DNA of 64,000 nt, taken from NCBI GenBank assembly GCA_963822825.1, contig CAWGIW010000015.1, forward strand, positions 372,001 through 436,000, written 5' to 3'. The notes below the pieces were generated by a model that searched no databases, was not told the DNA's origin, and saw only the letters and a program-made list of their open reading frames with translations. The translations under genes were made by a program, and so were the position numbers. Numbering within the stretch: the first letter of the stretch is position 1; each line of letters begins with the position of its first letter. Below, piece by piece: positions 43,937 through 53,260 of this stretch. This DNA is from JAWWPY01 sp963822825 (GTDB taxonomy: Bacteria; Actinomycetota; Actinomycetes; Streptosporangiales; Streptosporangiaceae).

Positions 43937-45209
43937 CTAGGCGCGCGGGTGGGCCTGGCGGTAGCTCGACTTCAGCCGGTCCACCGAGACGTGCGTGTAG
44001 ATCTGGGTGGTGGCCAGCGACGAGTGCCCCAGTATCTCCTGGACGCTACCAGGTCGGCCCCGCCTTCCAGCAGGTGCGTCGCGGCGGTGTGGCGCAGCCC
44101 GTGCGGGCCCACCTCGTGGCCGTGAACCCTGGACCGCGTCCCGCAGCCGCTCGTGCACGATGCGCTCGGGCGGTGCGCGGATCGAGACGCCCGCCCCGCA
44201 CGCCCAGGAACAGCGCGGCGCCGCTCCCCGGCGCGGACCAGGACGGGACGCCCGGACTGCTCCCAGCGACCCACGGCCCGGACCGCCGGTATGCCTACCG
44301 GCACGGTGCGTTCCTTGTTGCCCTTGCCCAGGACCCGGGTATGGGTCCGGCGGCCGCAGGTCGAGCGCCCCGAGGTCCAGCCCGCACAAGCTCGGCTGAC
44401 CCGGATGCCGGTCGCGTACAGGAGTTCCAGCACCGCCGCGTCGCGCAGGGCCACGGCGGCCTCCTCCGGGGTCCGCCGGGAGGCGGCTGCTCGATGTCGG
44501 CCGCGCACGACGCCAGCGCGTCGGCGATCTCGGCCTTGCGCAGAACGTGGGGCAGTGCGCGACGCACCTTCGGCGTGCCGAGCGCCGTGCCCGGGTCGGT
44601 GGCCAGCCAGCCCTGCCGGTGAGCAAAGGCCGTGAACGACCGGGCCGCCGCGCCGCGCCGGGCCAGCGTCGCGCGGGACGCCCCGGCCGAATGCTGCACG
44701 GCCAGCCAGCTCCGCAGGATCGGGGCGGTGAGTTCGGCCGGGCCGGTGACGCCGCACTGGTCGGCGTGGACCAGCAGGGAGCGGGCGTCGCCCACGTACC
44801 CACGCACCGTGTGGGGTGAGAGGCCGCGCTCGGCGGCGACGTGCCGCTCGAACTCGGCTATCGCGGCTTGCCCAGGGCGGGGAGGGTTGGGCGCGGTGGG
44901 GCTCCGCGCGCTGGGCCTCCGCGCGCTGGGCCTCCGCGCGCTGGGCCTCCGCGCGCTGGGGCTCGGTGCGCTGGGGCTCCGCGCGCTGGGGCTCGGTGCG
45001 CTGGGGCTCCGCGCGCTGGGGCTCGGTGCGCTGGGGCTCGGTGCGGCGCGGCTCCGCGCTGGGTGCCTCGGTGCGGCGGGGCTGCACTCCGGGCCCTCCG
45101 CGTCGTGGCCCTCCGCGCCTTGGGGCTCGGTGCGGCGAGGTGCGGGCGGGCGGGCTTCCCCGGGGTGGCGGCGGGCGATTTGCGCACGTTCCAAGTCTGA
45201 CCTGTGCAC
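43937..45209 (-). CDS. xerC: Tyrosine recombinase XerC (several frameshifts)
   Basis: Chromosome-dimer resolvase. Reading leftward from 45209: a ~115-residue extension made of pentapeptide repeats (PSARR/PSAPS), then the core-binding domain (AIAEFERHVAAERGLSPHTV to VLRKAEIADAL). In other frames follow the catalytic segments: ALRDAAVLELLYATGIRVS (first Arg), VLGKGNKERTVPVGIPAVRA, HEVGPHGLRHTAATHLLEGG (H-x-x-R box), and VQEILGHSSLATTQIYTHVS with His and nucleophile Tyr, ending at 43937. At least four frame changes are needed between 44,520 and 44,040. Neighbour of dprA, as in most actinobacteria. Confidence 0.75.
44901..45080. repeat. 15-bp tandem repeats in xerC 5' region
   Basis: Nine near-identical 15-bp units (GCTCCGCGCGCTGGG, CCTCCGCGCGCTGGG or GCTCGGTGCGCTGGG) at 44901-45035, then about three degenerate units to ~45,080. 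All three frames of both strands stay open. On the xerC strand they encode pentapeptide repeats. Confidence 0.9.
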
Positions 45210-45471
45210 CGCCGCCTCGCCTCCAGCTCCGGCCCGCGTGTCGTCGGCTCCTACCGCGTGCCGTCAACCCGGGCCCACGCGACCAGCCCGGCCCACGCGA
45301 CCAGCCCGGCCCACGTGTCAGCTCGCGCCCGCATGCCGTCGGCCCGCCGTTCGGGTGACGGCCGTGCTGTGCCGGAGCCCTAGCTGAGACAGGAACCCCC
45401 GCTTAGGCTGGTTCGGGTCGGCTAGACGGCAGAGTTCGGCCAGGGCACTTCCGATGGAACGAGGCTCCACC

Positions 45472-46485
45472 ATGGAAAAGGCCAACTCCAGGGCGGCATT
45501 AAGGCTGCTGACCATCGCGGCCTGGCAGACCCAGTGCGTGCGGGTGGCCATCGAGCTCGGGCTCGCCGACCGCCTGGCGGCCTGGCCCGGCCACCAGCGC
45601 GGAGCTGGCCGGGGCTTCCGGCGCGCAGGAACGGAACCTCAGGCGGCTCATGCGCGCCCTGGTGGCCATGGGCGTGCTCCAGGTCGACGCCGACCAGCGA
45701 TACTCGCTCACGGAGGTCGGCGCCGAGCTGGGCCCGGACGGCCCCGGCCCGTTCGCGCTGACCGTCGGCACCGAACCCGCCTGGTCAGCCTGGACGGCAC
45801 CTGGACCACTCGGTACGCACCGGCGAGTGCGCCTTCGACCACGTACACGGCATGCCCGCCTGGGAGTACCTGGCCTCCCACCCCGCCGACGGCGCCCGGT
45901 TCCGGACCGGGATGGCCGCCCTCACCCGCAGCGTCGGCAGCGGCGTGGTGAACAGCTACGACTTCTCCCGGTTCCCGGTCGTGGTCGACGTGGGCGGCGG
46001 CGACGGCGCGCTGCTGGCCGAAATCCTGCGCCGGTCCCCCGAGGTGCGTGGCGTCCTGGTGGACCTGCCGCATGTCGTGCCCAAAGCACAGCAGGCCCTG
46101 GCCAACGCTGGCGTATCCGATCGCTGCGACTTCTGGGTCGGCGACTTCCGCGCCGAACTGCCGTCAGGCGATGGCCTACGTGCTCAAGTCGATCCTGCAC
46201 GACTGGCAGGACGAGGACGTCCTGGCCATCCTGTCCTCCTGCCGGAAGGCGGCCGGGCCGGAGTCCCGGCTGCTCATCGTCGAGCGGGTTCTCCCCGAAC
46301 AGGTCACCGCCACCGACCTGGAGGCGATGCTGACCGACCTGAACATGCTGGTCATGCTGGGCGGACTGGAACGCACCGAGAGCGAGTATCGTCACCTCCT
46401 CGACCAGGCCGGGTTCCGCCTGGACCGGGTAGTCCCCACGGGAACCGAGTTCTCGGTCATAGAGGCGTCCATCACCGGGGCCTGA
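45472..46485 (+). pseudogene. SAM-dependent O-methyltransferase, frameshifted
   Basis: Resembles plant-type/hydroxyneurosporene O-methyltransferases used in secondary metabolism. ATG 45472 (EKANSRAALRLLTIAAWQTQ). Pieces in successive frames: VRVAIELGLADRLAA; ERNLRRLMRALVAMGVLQVD (winged helix); MPAWEYLASHPADGARFRTG; VVVDVGGGDGALLAEILRR (SAM site) with VLVDLPHVVPKAQ; and YVLKSILHDWQDEDVLAIL, whose His is the usual catalytic base, ending FSVIEASITGA. About four shifts are required (near 45,585, 45,775, 45,835 and 46,165). It interrupts the xerC-dprA neighbourhood and is probably an insertion. Substrate unknown. Confidence 0.7.
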
Positions 46486-46518
46486 GCTACTGCGGGCGGA
46501 CGTTCGGCTGGGGCCGCA

Positions 46519-48117
46519 TCACCTCCCTGCACCGATGGCTGGGTGGCGGCGGATACGCCAGCCCTTGGAGCAGCGCTCGACGAAACCGCCGGCCGCCAGG
46601 AGGCCCAGCGAGCGGAGGACCGCATCCACGCTGAGGCCCGCCGAGACGGCGATCGTGGCCGGTCCGGCACCTCGGCTGGGCATGGCTTCCAGGACCCGTG
46701 TGGCCGCAGCATCGAGTGCGGTCCGGGCCACCACGGGTTCGGCGAACCGAATGTGCGCGCCGCTTGGATTGGGCGGGCCGCCGTCGCTGCCCCGGCCATC
46801 CTGGCCAGTGGCGCTGCGGTGCCCGGCGGGGCCAAGCGTCCCCGCCGGGCTGTCCCGTGGCTGCGTGCTGTCCCGTGGCTCCGGGCTGTGCTCTCTTCCG
46901 AGGCTGTGCTCCCCTTCCGAACTGCTCTCCTCCGCCGGGCCGTTCTGACGCGCCGAGTCGTGCTCCTCAGCCAAATCGAGGGCAAGCTGACCCCGCATGT
47001 CGGGAGAGACCTGCCCTTGCGAGCGAGCAGCCACGCTCTGGCCAGGCGATGAGAGCCGGTCCAGGGCGCCAGACGAGAGCTGCCCCTGGTGAGCGCGGTC
47101 GGCTGGTCCGCCGTCGCGATCACCTTGCCCACCGTCGAGGTCAGGGTGCGGGCCGTCGTGGTCAGGGTGTTCGCCGTCGAACGGTGTGAGGAGCTCTATG
47201 ACTTCGTGGGCGTCGGTTACGCAGACGGCGCCCCACTCTCGGATGATCTTGTGGCAGCCGGCTGATACCTCGGACGTGACTGGGCCGGGCACGGCCATGA
47301 CCGGGCGGCCCAGGTCCCGGGCATGGCGCGCGGTGTTCAGGGCACCGCTGCGGACGCCGGCTTCGACCACGACCGTCCCGCGGGCCAGGGCGCCGATGAC
47401 CCGGTTCCGGATCAGGAATCGGTGCCTGGTCGGCGGCCGACCCGGCGGCCACTCGCTGACCAGGACGCCCTGGGCGGCGATGCCGTCGAACAGGTCGTGA
47501 TGGCCCCGCGGGTAGGCGTAGTCCACGCCGCAGGCCAGCACCGCGACCGTCACGCCGTCGGCGGCCAGGGCACCCCGGTGTGCGCTGGCGTCGATGCCGA
47601 ACGCGCCGCCGGAGATCACCGTCCAGCCGCGCGCGCCCAGAGCGGCGGCCATCTCGGTGCATACGTGGGCGCCGTAGGCTGTCGCGGAGCGGGCTCCCAC
47701 CATGGCCACCGAGCGCAGGCAGCAGTACCGCAGGTCGGCGTCCCCGCGTAGCCACAGCGCGTAGGGCCGGTCCGCGCCCAGGACATCGAGCTGGGTCGGC
47801 CACTCGGGCTCACCCGGGCAGACCAGGCGGATGCCGTCGCGGTGGAAGCCGGCCAGGTCGATCTCGGACGGCAGCGCGCCGTACCGTCTGCGCCAGGTCG
47901 CGAAGGCTCGCTCCAGCCACACCTGATCCCGCTGGCCGCCCCGGCCTGGACCGCGAACGGCCCATGCCTCAGCGGGAATCTGACCCGCCGTCACCGCGGT
48001 GACGACATCCACGGGCTCGCTCACGTCCAGCAGGGCCGCGAGCACCGGGTCGCCTGGCTCGGCCAGGTAGGTGAGGACGGCGCGGGCGACGCGCTGCTGA
48101 TCGGAGACCGCGATCAC
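46519..48117 (-). CDS. dprA: DNA-processing protein DprA
   Basis: Binds single-stranded DNA and loads RecA during uptake or recombination; 532 aa, uninterrupted. GTG 48117 overlaps the comM stop by GTGA. Rossmann-like DprA core: VAMVGARSATAYGAHVCTEM, WTVISGGAFGIDASAHRGAL, VLACGVDYAYPRGH, FLIRNRVIGALARGTVVVEA. A ~150-residue disordered linker rich in Asp, Gly, His and Ser follows. The C-terminal winged helix begins near LEAMPSRGAGPATIAVSAGL. The linker is long for the family. Confidence 0.93.
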   Translation of the reverse strand: MIAVSDQQRVARAVLTYLAEPGDPVLAALLDVSEPVDVVTAVTAGQIPAEAWAVRGPGRGGQRDQVWLERAFATWRRRYGALPSEIDLAGFHRDGIRLVCPGEPEWPTQLDVLGADRPYALWLRGDADLRYCCLRSVAMVGARSATAYGAHVCTEMAAALGARGWTVISGGAFGIDASAHRGALAADGVTVAVLACGVDYAYPRGHHDLFDGIAAQGVLVSEWPPGRPPTRHRFLIRNRVIGALARGTVVVEAGVRSGALNTARHARDLGRPVMAVPGPVTSEVSAGCHKIIREWGAVCVTDAHEVIELLTPFDGEHPDHDGPHPDLDGGQGDRDGGPADRAHQGQLSSGALDRLSSPGQSVAARSQGQVSPDMRGQLALDLAEEHDSARQNGPAEESSSEGEHSLGREHSPEPRDSTQPRDSPAGTLGPAGHRSATGQDGRGSDGGPPNPSGAHIRFAEPVVARTALDAAATRVLEAMPSRGAGPATIAVSAGLSVDAVLRSLGLLAAGGFVERCSKGWRIRRHPAIGAGR

Positions 48118-49831
48118 CTCACCACCCCCAGCCACAGGCCCAGCGCGTAGCCGCACTCGTCGAGGGTTGGCCGGTCCTTGCCCGCCAGGTCGGCGAGCGT
48201 CCAGGACACGCGGATCACCTTGTCGACGCCTCGCGCGCTGATCTCGCCGATCTCCATGGCGTGTTCGAGCGGCTTGAGCGCGTCGCGGCAGGGGCGTAGG
48301 TCCGCCGGAGTTCGGAACCGGGGACCTCGGCGTTGAGCCGCCAGGGAGTGCCCGCCAGGCGACTGGGCCGCCCGGTCGCGGGCCTGCTCGACCCGGGCCG
48401 CTACGATCTCGCTGGTCTCGGTGAATTTGCGGTCGCTGAGAAGTTCGGCCCGGCCGACGGGGAGGAGCTCCACCTTCACGTCGACCCGGTTGAGTAACGG
48501 TCCCGACAGCCGTCCCAGGTACCTGCGCTTGGTGGCCGGGCTGCATGAGCACGCCGACCGGGGTGAGGCCGCCGCCTTGGCGCACGGGCACGGGTTGGCC
48601 GCGAGCACCAGGGTGAACCGGGCCGGGAACCGCGCGGTGGTCCCGGACCTGGCGATCACCACCTCGCCCGATTCGAGCGGCTGGCGCAGCGCGTCCAGCA
48701 CGTCCCGCCCAAACTCGGGGGCCTCATCCAGGAACAAAACCCCGCGGTGCGCCAGGGAAGCAGCCCCGGGGTGGATAGTCCCGGTCCCGCCGCCCACGAT
48801 GGCCGCCTTGGTTGCGGTGTGGTGCGGTCCGCAGAACGGGGGGTCGATCAACAGCGGGCAGCCCGGCGGGAGATGGCCGGCCACGGAGTGAATCGACGTC
48901 ACCTCCAGGGCCGCCTCCGTATCCAGCCTGGGCAGGATCGCCGGGAGACGTTCGGCCAGCATCGTCTTGCCTGCGCCGGGCGGACCGAGCAACGAGAGGT
49001 GATGGCCGCCTGCGGCGCATATCTCGGCGGCCCGCCTGGCCACGGGCTGGCCCAGCACGTCGGACAGGTCGGGCGTGGGAGCGCGCTGGCCCGCTGACCG
49101 GCGGCCCGTTCGGTCTGGCTTGCCGGTCCCGGCTGATGCACCGCTGCGGCCCGGACCTGCGCCGGGCGAAACCCCGAGTAGATGCCACGTCCTGCGGAGG
49201 CCGCGCTCGTGACGGCTTCGCCGTCACCCGTCCCAGTGGCGGCCATCGTGGCCGCCGGGAGAGCGACATTATGGTCCCGCCGGTCAGTTCGTCCACGGCC
49301 GCCGCGTCGACCGTCGGATCGCCGCGCATCCAGGCCAGGAGGGCGGTCAGGTGTCGGCGCGGATATCACGCGCAGGCCAGGGACGAGCGCGGCCTCTTCC
49401 GCGTTGGCCCGGGCCACCACCACCTGGCTGAACCCCGCCGACGCCGCCGCCACGGCGGCGGGCAGGACGCCGCAGGACCGGGCGCAACTGGCCGTCGAGG
49501 CCGAGCTCACCGAGGAACATCACGCCGCCAGCGCGGCGGCCTTCAGCACGCCCGCCGCCGCGAGGACGGCGACGGCGATGGGCAGATCGAACCCACTCCC
49601 CCGCTTGGGCAGGCTGGCCGGGGACAGGCCCACGGTGATCCGGCGCTGGGGCCACTGCTCGCCGCTGTTGATAATGGCCGAACGGATCCGGTCCCGGGCC
49701 TCGCGCAGCGCGGTGTCGGGCAGGCCGACCAGGATCATGCCGACCAGTCCGTTAGCGATGTCGGCCTCGACCTGGACCAGATGCCCCTGCACTCCGACCA
49801 GGGCCACCGAATGGGTCCGGGCCAGAGTCAT
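48114..49831 (-). CDS. comM: ComM/YifB Mg-chelatase-like AAA+ protein (frameshifted 5' half)
   Basis: AAA+ helicase-like protein that promotes branch migration in natural transformation. ATG 49831 (TLARTHSVALVGVQGHLVQV). The N-terminal domain continues GLVGMILVGLPDTALREARD and ITVGLSPASLPKRGSGFDLP. Frame changes follow near 49,525, 49,490, 49,350 and 49,095 before the clean AAA+ part. That part has LLGPPGAGKTMLAERLP, Walker B VLFLDEAPEFG, the CPC/CSC cysteine loop, and NRVDVKVELLPVGRAELL. It ends LGVVR at 48114. Overlaps dprA and abuts yraN, standard order. Confidence 0.88.
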
Positions 49832-50188
49832 CTAGCCCACCCCCCGGAGGTGCTCGACGCCGTACTCGCCGTCCGGTCCGGGGGCGACGCCGAGCACGTC
49901 GACCCTTACCTGATCGAACCGGACTCCGTGGGCGGTCAGCCAGCGGATGGCCAGACGGCGCAGCCGGTTGCGTTTCACCCGGCTGACCGATTCCAGCGGG
50001 GCGCCGCAGCGGTCGCCGGACCGGGTCTTCACCTCGCAGACGACAAACACGTGGCGCTCCACCGCCACGATGTCGATCTCGCCGTCGGCGCACCGCCAGT
50101 TCCGGTCGAGTATGCGGAATCCGGCCGTCTCAAGGTATTCGGCCGCAGCCTGCTCGCCGCTCTTGCCGAGGACGTCCTTGGCGCGCAT
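49832..50188 (-). CDS. YraN family endonuclease-like protein
   Basis: UPF0102/YraN protein of 118 aa, a small restriction-endonuclease-like fold. ATG 50188 (RAKDVLGKSGEQAAAEYL) has GGAGGT 8 nt upstream; GTG 50197 is in frame but closer to that site. Nuclease-type residues in WRCADGEIDIVAVE and FVVCEVKTRSGDRCG. Ends 1 nt before comM begins, so they are co-transcribed. Function in vivo not established. Confidence 0.93.
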   Translation of the reverse strand: MRAKDVLGKSGEQAAAEYLETAGFRILDRNWRCADGEIDIVAVERHVFVVCEVKTRSGDRCGAPLESVSRVKRNRLRRLAIRWLTAHGVRFDQVRVDVLGVAPGPDGEYGVEHLRGVG

Positions 50189-50402
50189 GGTCACCACCTC
50201 CAGTTACGACGATCCCGGAGGGGCGCGGGCGGGGACATTGGGAATTTTCGGGCTGTGGATAACAGCTGGGGCGGTGCGGCCGACTGTGGAAAAATTCGGC
50301 GGGAATGTCGGCGGCGGGTGGTTGGCTGCCCGGGGGACGTCCGGCGCCTGACAGCTTGGCGGGCAGGGCACCGCGGGCTTGGCGGGCAGGCCGGGCGCCC
50401 GC

Positions 50403-50837
50403 TCACCTGGCATCCCGAGGTGCCTGTCCGCTCCCGGGTGCCCATGGATCGGGCCGCCTGTTTTCCGGGACGTTGATCGCCGAGCGCAACCAGCGGTCAG
50501 ACAGTGGCTCGTCGGCGAATCGTGGAATGACATGCATATGGGGATGCAGGGCACCGCCCTGGTTCCAGCCAAGCAAATAGCCGTCGGGGGCCAGCAGATC
50601 GTGCAGCGCCGTCCTTGCCTGGAGCAATAGATCCTGAGTGTCTGCCCACTCCGCGGGGGTCAACTCGAAGACCGAAGTCCGGTGGGCGATGGGCACGATT
50701 GCCCCGGAGCCGGGCAGGACGCCCTCCGCCAGTCCGGCTTGGGCCCGGATGTCCGGGTCCCGGGTCGAGGCGAATATGCAGTGGGGGGTCTCGATGAAGA
50801 TCTCGGCTGCCCTCATCCAGCTTTGATCACAGAACAC
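50403..50837 (-). CDS. HIT family protein
   Basis: Histidine-triad nucleotide-binding protein, 144 aa, probably a nucleotidyl hydrolase or transferase. GTG 50837 (VFCDQSWMRAAE). The triad is HPHMHVIPRF, with substrate-pocket features GSGAIVPIAHRTSVFELTP and GYLLGWNQGGA before it. The in-frame upstream codons include a Cys (GCVFC), a common HIT N-terminal motif, so the true start may lie slightly further upstream at an unseen codon. It lies between DUF2469 and yraN. Confidence 0.85.
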   Translation of the reverse strand: MFCDQSWMRAAEIFIETPHCIFASTRDPDIRAQAGLAEGVLPGSGAIVPIAHRTSVFELTPAEWADTQDLLLQARTALHDLLAPDGYLLGWNQGGALHPHMHVIPRFADEPLSDRWLRSAINVPENRRPDPWAPGSGQAPRDAR

Positions 50838-50887
50838 GCAGCCTGGCGGAAGTCCCGGAACCCTCTCTGGAGTCTTGCGCCTAACGC

Positions 50888-51211
50888 CTAGGAAGAGAGC
50901 TTGTCGTCGGGGAGGTCCAGGTCGCTCTTGGCGAGTTCCTCGATGTTGACGTCCTTGAAGGTCACGACGCGTACGTTCTTCACGAACCTGGCCGGGCGGT
51001 ACATGTCCCAGACCCAGGCGTCCCGCATGATGACCTCGAAGAAGACCTCACCGTTGTCGGAGTTCCGGACGTTCAGCTCCACCTCGTTGGTGAGGTAGAA
51101 GCGGCGCTCGGTCTCGACTACATGGCTGAACAGGCCGACGACATCGCGGTACTCGCGATAGAGCTGAAGCTCCATCTCGGCTTCATACTTTTCGAGATCT
51201 TCCGCGCTCAT
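50888..51211 (-). CDS. DUF2469 family protein
   Basis: 107-aa actinobacterial protein conserved beside rnhB and lepB; function unknown. ATG 51211. Highly conserved sequence: MSAEDLEKYEAEMELQLYRE, then VVETERRFYLTNEVEL and WVWDMYRPARFVKNVRVV, acidic overall. No membrane segment. Intact frame. 445 bp separate it from rnhB, longer than usual. Confidence 0.95.
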   Translation of the reverse strand: MSAEDLEKYEAEMELQLYREYRDVVGLFSHVVETERRFYLTNEVELNVRNSDNGEVFFEVIMRDAWVWDMYRPARFVKNVRVVTFKDVNIEELAKSDLDLPDDKLSS

Positions 51212-51656
51212 CCCTCAGCCCTCCGATCGCCCGTTGACGATGCTCGCCTGCCGGAAACTCAACCGGAACCCCCGTCCCGTGGACCTCTGCGCACCCGGCG
51301 GCAGGGCATCGCCCGAACTCAGCCATGGGTCCATTCTCCTCTCCTGCGCACGGGGTGGCGTCCCTAATCTAGTCTCCGTCCGCTGGGCGTCGGCCCAGGC
51401 AGCACCGGGTTCGCCGACCTCCGGCGGCGGCACCTCTCCTGCCACGAAATCTGCCCACGCACCCGCGGTTTCAGTACCGTCAGCGGAGGTCGGCCCGAAA
51501 TCACCGTTCCCGCTACCCGCCCGCCGTGCCCGACGCCACCGGTCCCGGCGTCCGCGCCCGTACCGTCGTCACAGCGACCTCGTCAACAACATCGCCGTCG
51601 TCAACAGCGCCGTCAACCACAGCGCCATCAACCACAGCGCGTCAAGCTCGGTGCCG
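51212..51656. other. Gap between DUF2469 and rnhB
   Basis: No convincing gene. The right part (about 51,570-51,660) continues the 15-bp-period repeats of the rnhB 3' end. In another minus-strand frame these would encode further AVVDG-type acidic units, so rnhB may originally have been longer and lost frame near 51,660. The left part has no clear structure. Confidence 0.5.
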
Positions 51657-52487
51657 TCACTCGGGGCCGTCAGCCACAGCGCCCTCTTCGACGGCAGCGC
51701 CTTCGTCCACCACGGCGTCCTCGTCCACGGCGTCCTCATCCACGAGGGCCTCGCCGTCGAGGCCGGTCTCGTCCTGCCAGCCCGTGGCCCAGCGGCGGTT
51801 GGCTTGGATCACGTTCACGTAGGAGTAGCGGTGCTCCGGGCACGGGCCCCAGGCGCACAGCGCGCTCATGTGTTCCGGGGTGGAGTAGCCCTTGTGCCTG
51901 GCGAAACCGTAGGCCGGATAGGACTCGTCCAGCTCGACCATCATGCGGTCCCTGGTCACCTTGGCCACGACCGAGGCGGCGGCCACAGACGCGGTGACCT
52001 GATCGCCCTTCCACACGGCCAGCGCGGGCGTGCCGAGCCCGCGCACCGGGAACCCGTCGGTGAGCACGTAGGCCGGGCGGTGGCGCAGCCCGGCCAGCGC
52101 GCGCCGCATGCCCTCCACGTTGCAGACGTGCAGGCCGATCCTGTCGACCTCCTGCGGCGGGATGGCCACCACGTGCCAGTCCAGGGCGCGCCGCATGACC
52201 CTGGCGTAGACGTCCTCGCGTTCTTCGGGGGTCAGGGCCTTGGAGTCGGCCAGGCCCCGGATGGGGCGGATCGCCTGGTTGTCGAGGACGACGGCCGCCA
52301 CCACGAGGGGCCCCGCGCAGGCGCCCCGGCCGGCCTCGTCGATGCCCGCGACGGGTGAGAAGCCCGCCCGGGCCAGCACGTTCTCATAGGCAGCCAGCCC
52401 GGCGTTGCGCCTGGGCGTGTGACCGGAGTGCCGCCACCTGACCCGTTCCGGGCCAGCGGTGGCTGGCTTGCTGGCGGGGCGGAACAT
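51657..52487 (-). CDS. rnhB: Ribonuclease HII
   Basis: Removes RNA from RNA-DNA hybrids and misincorporated ribonucleotides; 276 aa. ATG 52487 (FRPASKPATAGPERVRW) is the likely start. The frame remains open upstream through a sigma-factor relic to 53126, but that is not part of the enzyme. Catalytic motifs: VAGIDEAGRGACAGPLV (D-E), GLADSKALTPEERE, YVLTDGFPVRGLG, and VTRDRMMVELDESYPAYGF. The C-terminal ~35 residues are an acidic tail of repeats (DEDAVDEDAVVDEGAAVEEG). Confidence 0.9.
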   Translation of the reverse strand: MFRPASKPATAGPERVRWRHSGHTPRRNAGLAAYENVLARAGFSPVAGIDEAGRGACAGPLVVAAVVLDNQAIRPIRGLADSKALTPEEREDVYARVMRRALDWHVVAIPPQEVDRIGLHVCNVEGMRRALAGLRHRPAYVLTDGFPVRGLGTPALAVWKGDQVTASVAAASVVAKVTRDRMMVELDESYPAYGFARHKGYSTPEHMSALCAWGPCPEHRYSYVNVIQANRRWATGWQDETGLDGEALVDEDAVDEDAVVDEGAAVEEGAVADGPE

Positions 52488-52801
52488 GACACTCGAAAGG
52501 CTACGCCAGTTCGGCCGGTTCGGGGCCGCCTCCGCCGAGCCGGGGCTGGCCTCTAGGCCCGTCCAGACACCCCTGCCCGGGGGGACCCACCACACCCGCG
52601 ACACCGTGTTGCGAGCACGACGACGCCCGCGCGGTAATCGGCACACCGCGGCAGACGCCTCACCCGCGCTGCCACTCCACACCCGCAGACACATCAGCCC
52701 CGCGGGCAGCCGACGGCCGCCCGCAGGGCAGGACACGAAGATCAGTGGTTCGTTCGGGGAGTCAGGCAGAAGTTCGGCCGTCTGGGGCCCGGGGCCGTGG
52801 C
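52488..52801. other. Gap/relic between rnhB and sigma fragment
   Basis: Open on the minus strand but the encoded sequence matches nothing I recognise; it contains PLIFVSCPAGGRRLPAGLM. A sigma region 4 or partner membrane protein would be expected here and is not seen in any frame. Confidence 0.4.
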
Positions 52802-53126
52802 TGAGCTGGATGCGGTCGATCAGTCTGCGGAACCGCCGTGAGCTGCGGTGCTGACCGGCCAGGACCCGCCGGGCCACGCCGTAGAGCCAGAGCCGGTCCG
52901 CCGGGGACGGGGGAATGTCGGCCAGCCGTCGCCAGGCGGTGGTGAATACCTCGGCCACGGTGTCGGCCACGTCGGCCCCGGCGTCGACGCGGCGGACCGC
53001 GTAGGCCTGGACCGCACGGTAGTGCTCCTCATAGAGCTGGCGGAACCGGTGTTCTCGCTGCGCGTATCCGTTCTCGTCCTCGGGCACCGGATGCTGCTCC
53101 TCATGCTCGTCCGTCGTTACGACCAC
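52802..53126 (-). pseudogene. Sigma-70 region 2 fragment
   Basis: GTG 53126 begins an ECF-like sigma protein whose region 2 is intact: HRFRQLYEEHYRAVQAYAVR, DVADTVAEVFTTAWRRLADI and DRLWLYGVARRVLAGQHRS. It resembles the sigma part of the gene at 31576 (same FRxLYExxxRxVQAY and TAWRRLADIP blocks). After about residue 108 the family sequence stops; region 4 is absent. The frame runs on without a stop into rnhB. Probably a truncated gene. Whether region 2 alone is expressed is unknown. Confidence 0.65.
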
Positions 53127-53260
53127 TAAGTGGCCGGCAACGAGCCGGACCTTTCACGGACGGAGGAAAGCAGCGGACAGGCCGAAATGACCAGCGGGAA
53201 CCGGCGAACAGCGCGTGGCCCCAGGAGCGACCTGGAGGCTCACGCCCGGGCGGGAAAGCC

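Noticed and set aside
44901..45080. CRISPR-like array
   Set aside because: Units are contiguous 15-mers without spacers and lie in a coding extension; this is a tandem repeat, not a CRISPR.
51657..53126. A real sigma-RNase HII fusion protein
   Set aside because: RNase HII has a sensible internal start and normal length; the ~105 codons between the sigma fragment and rnhB look non-coding, so an accidental open frame is more likely.
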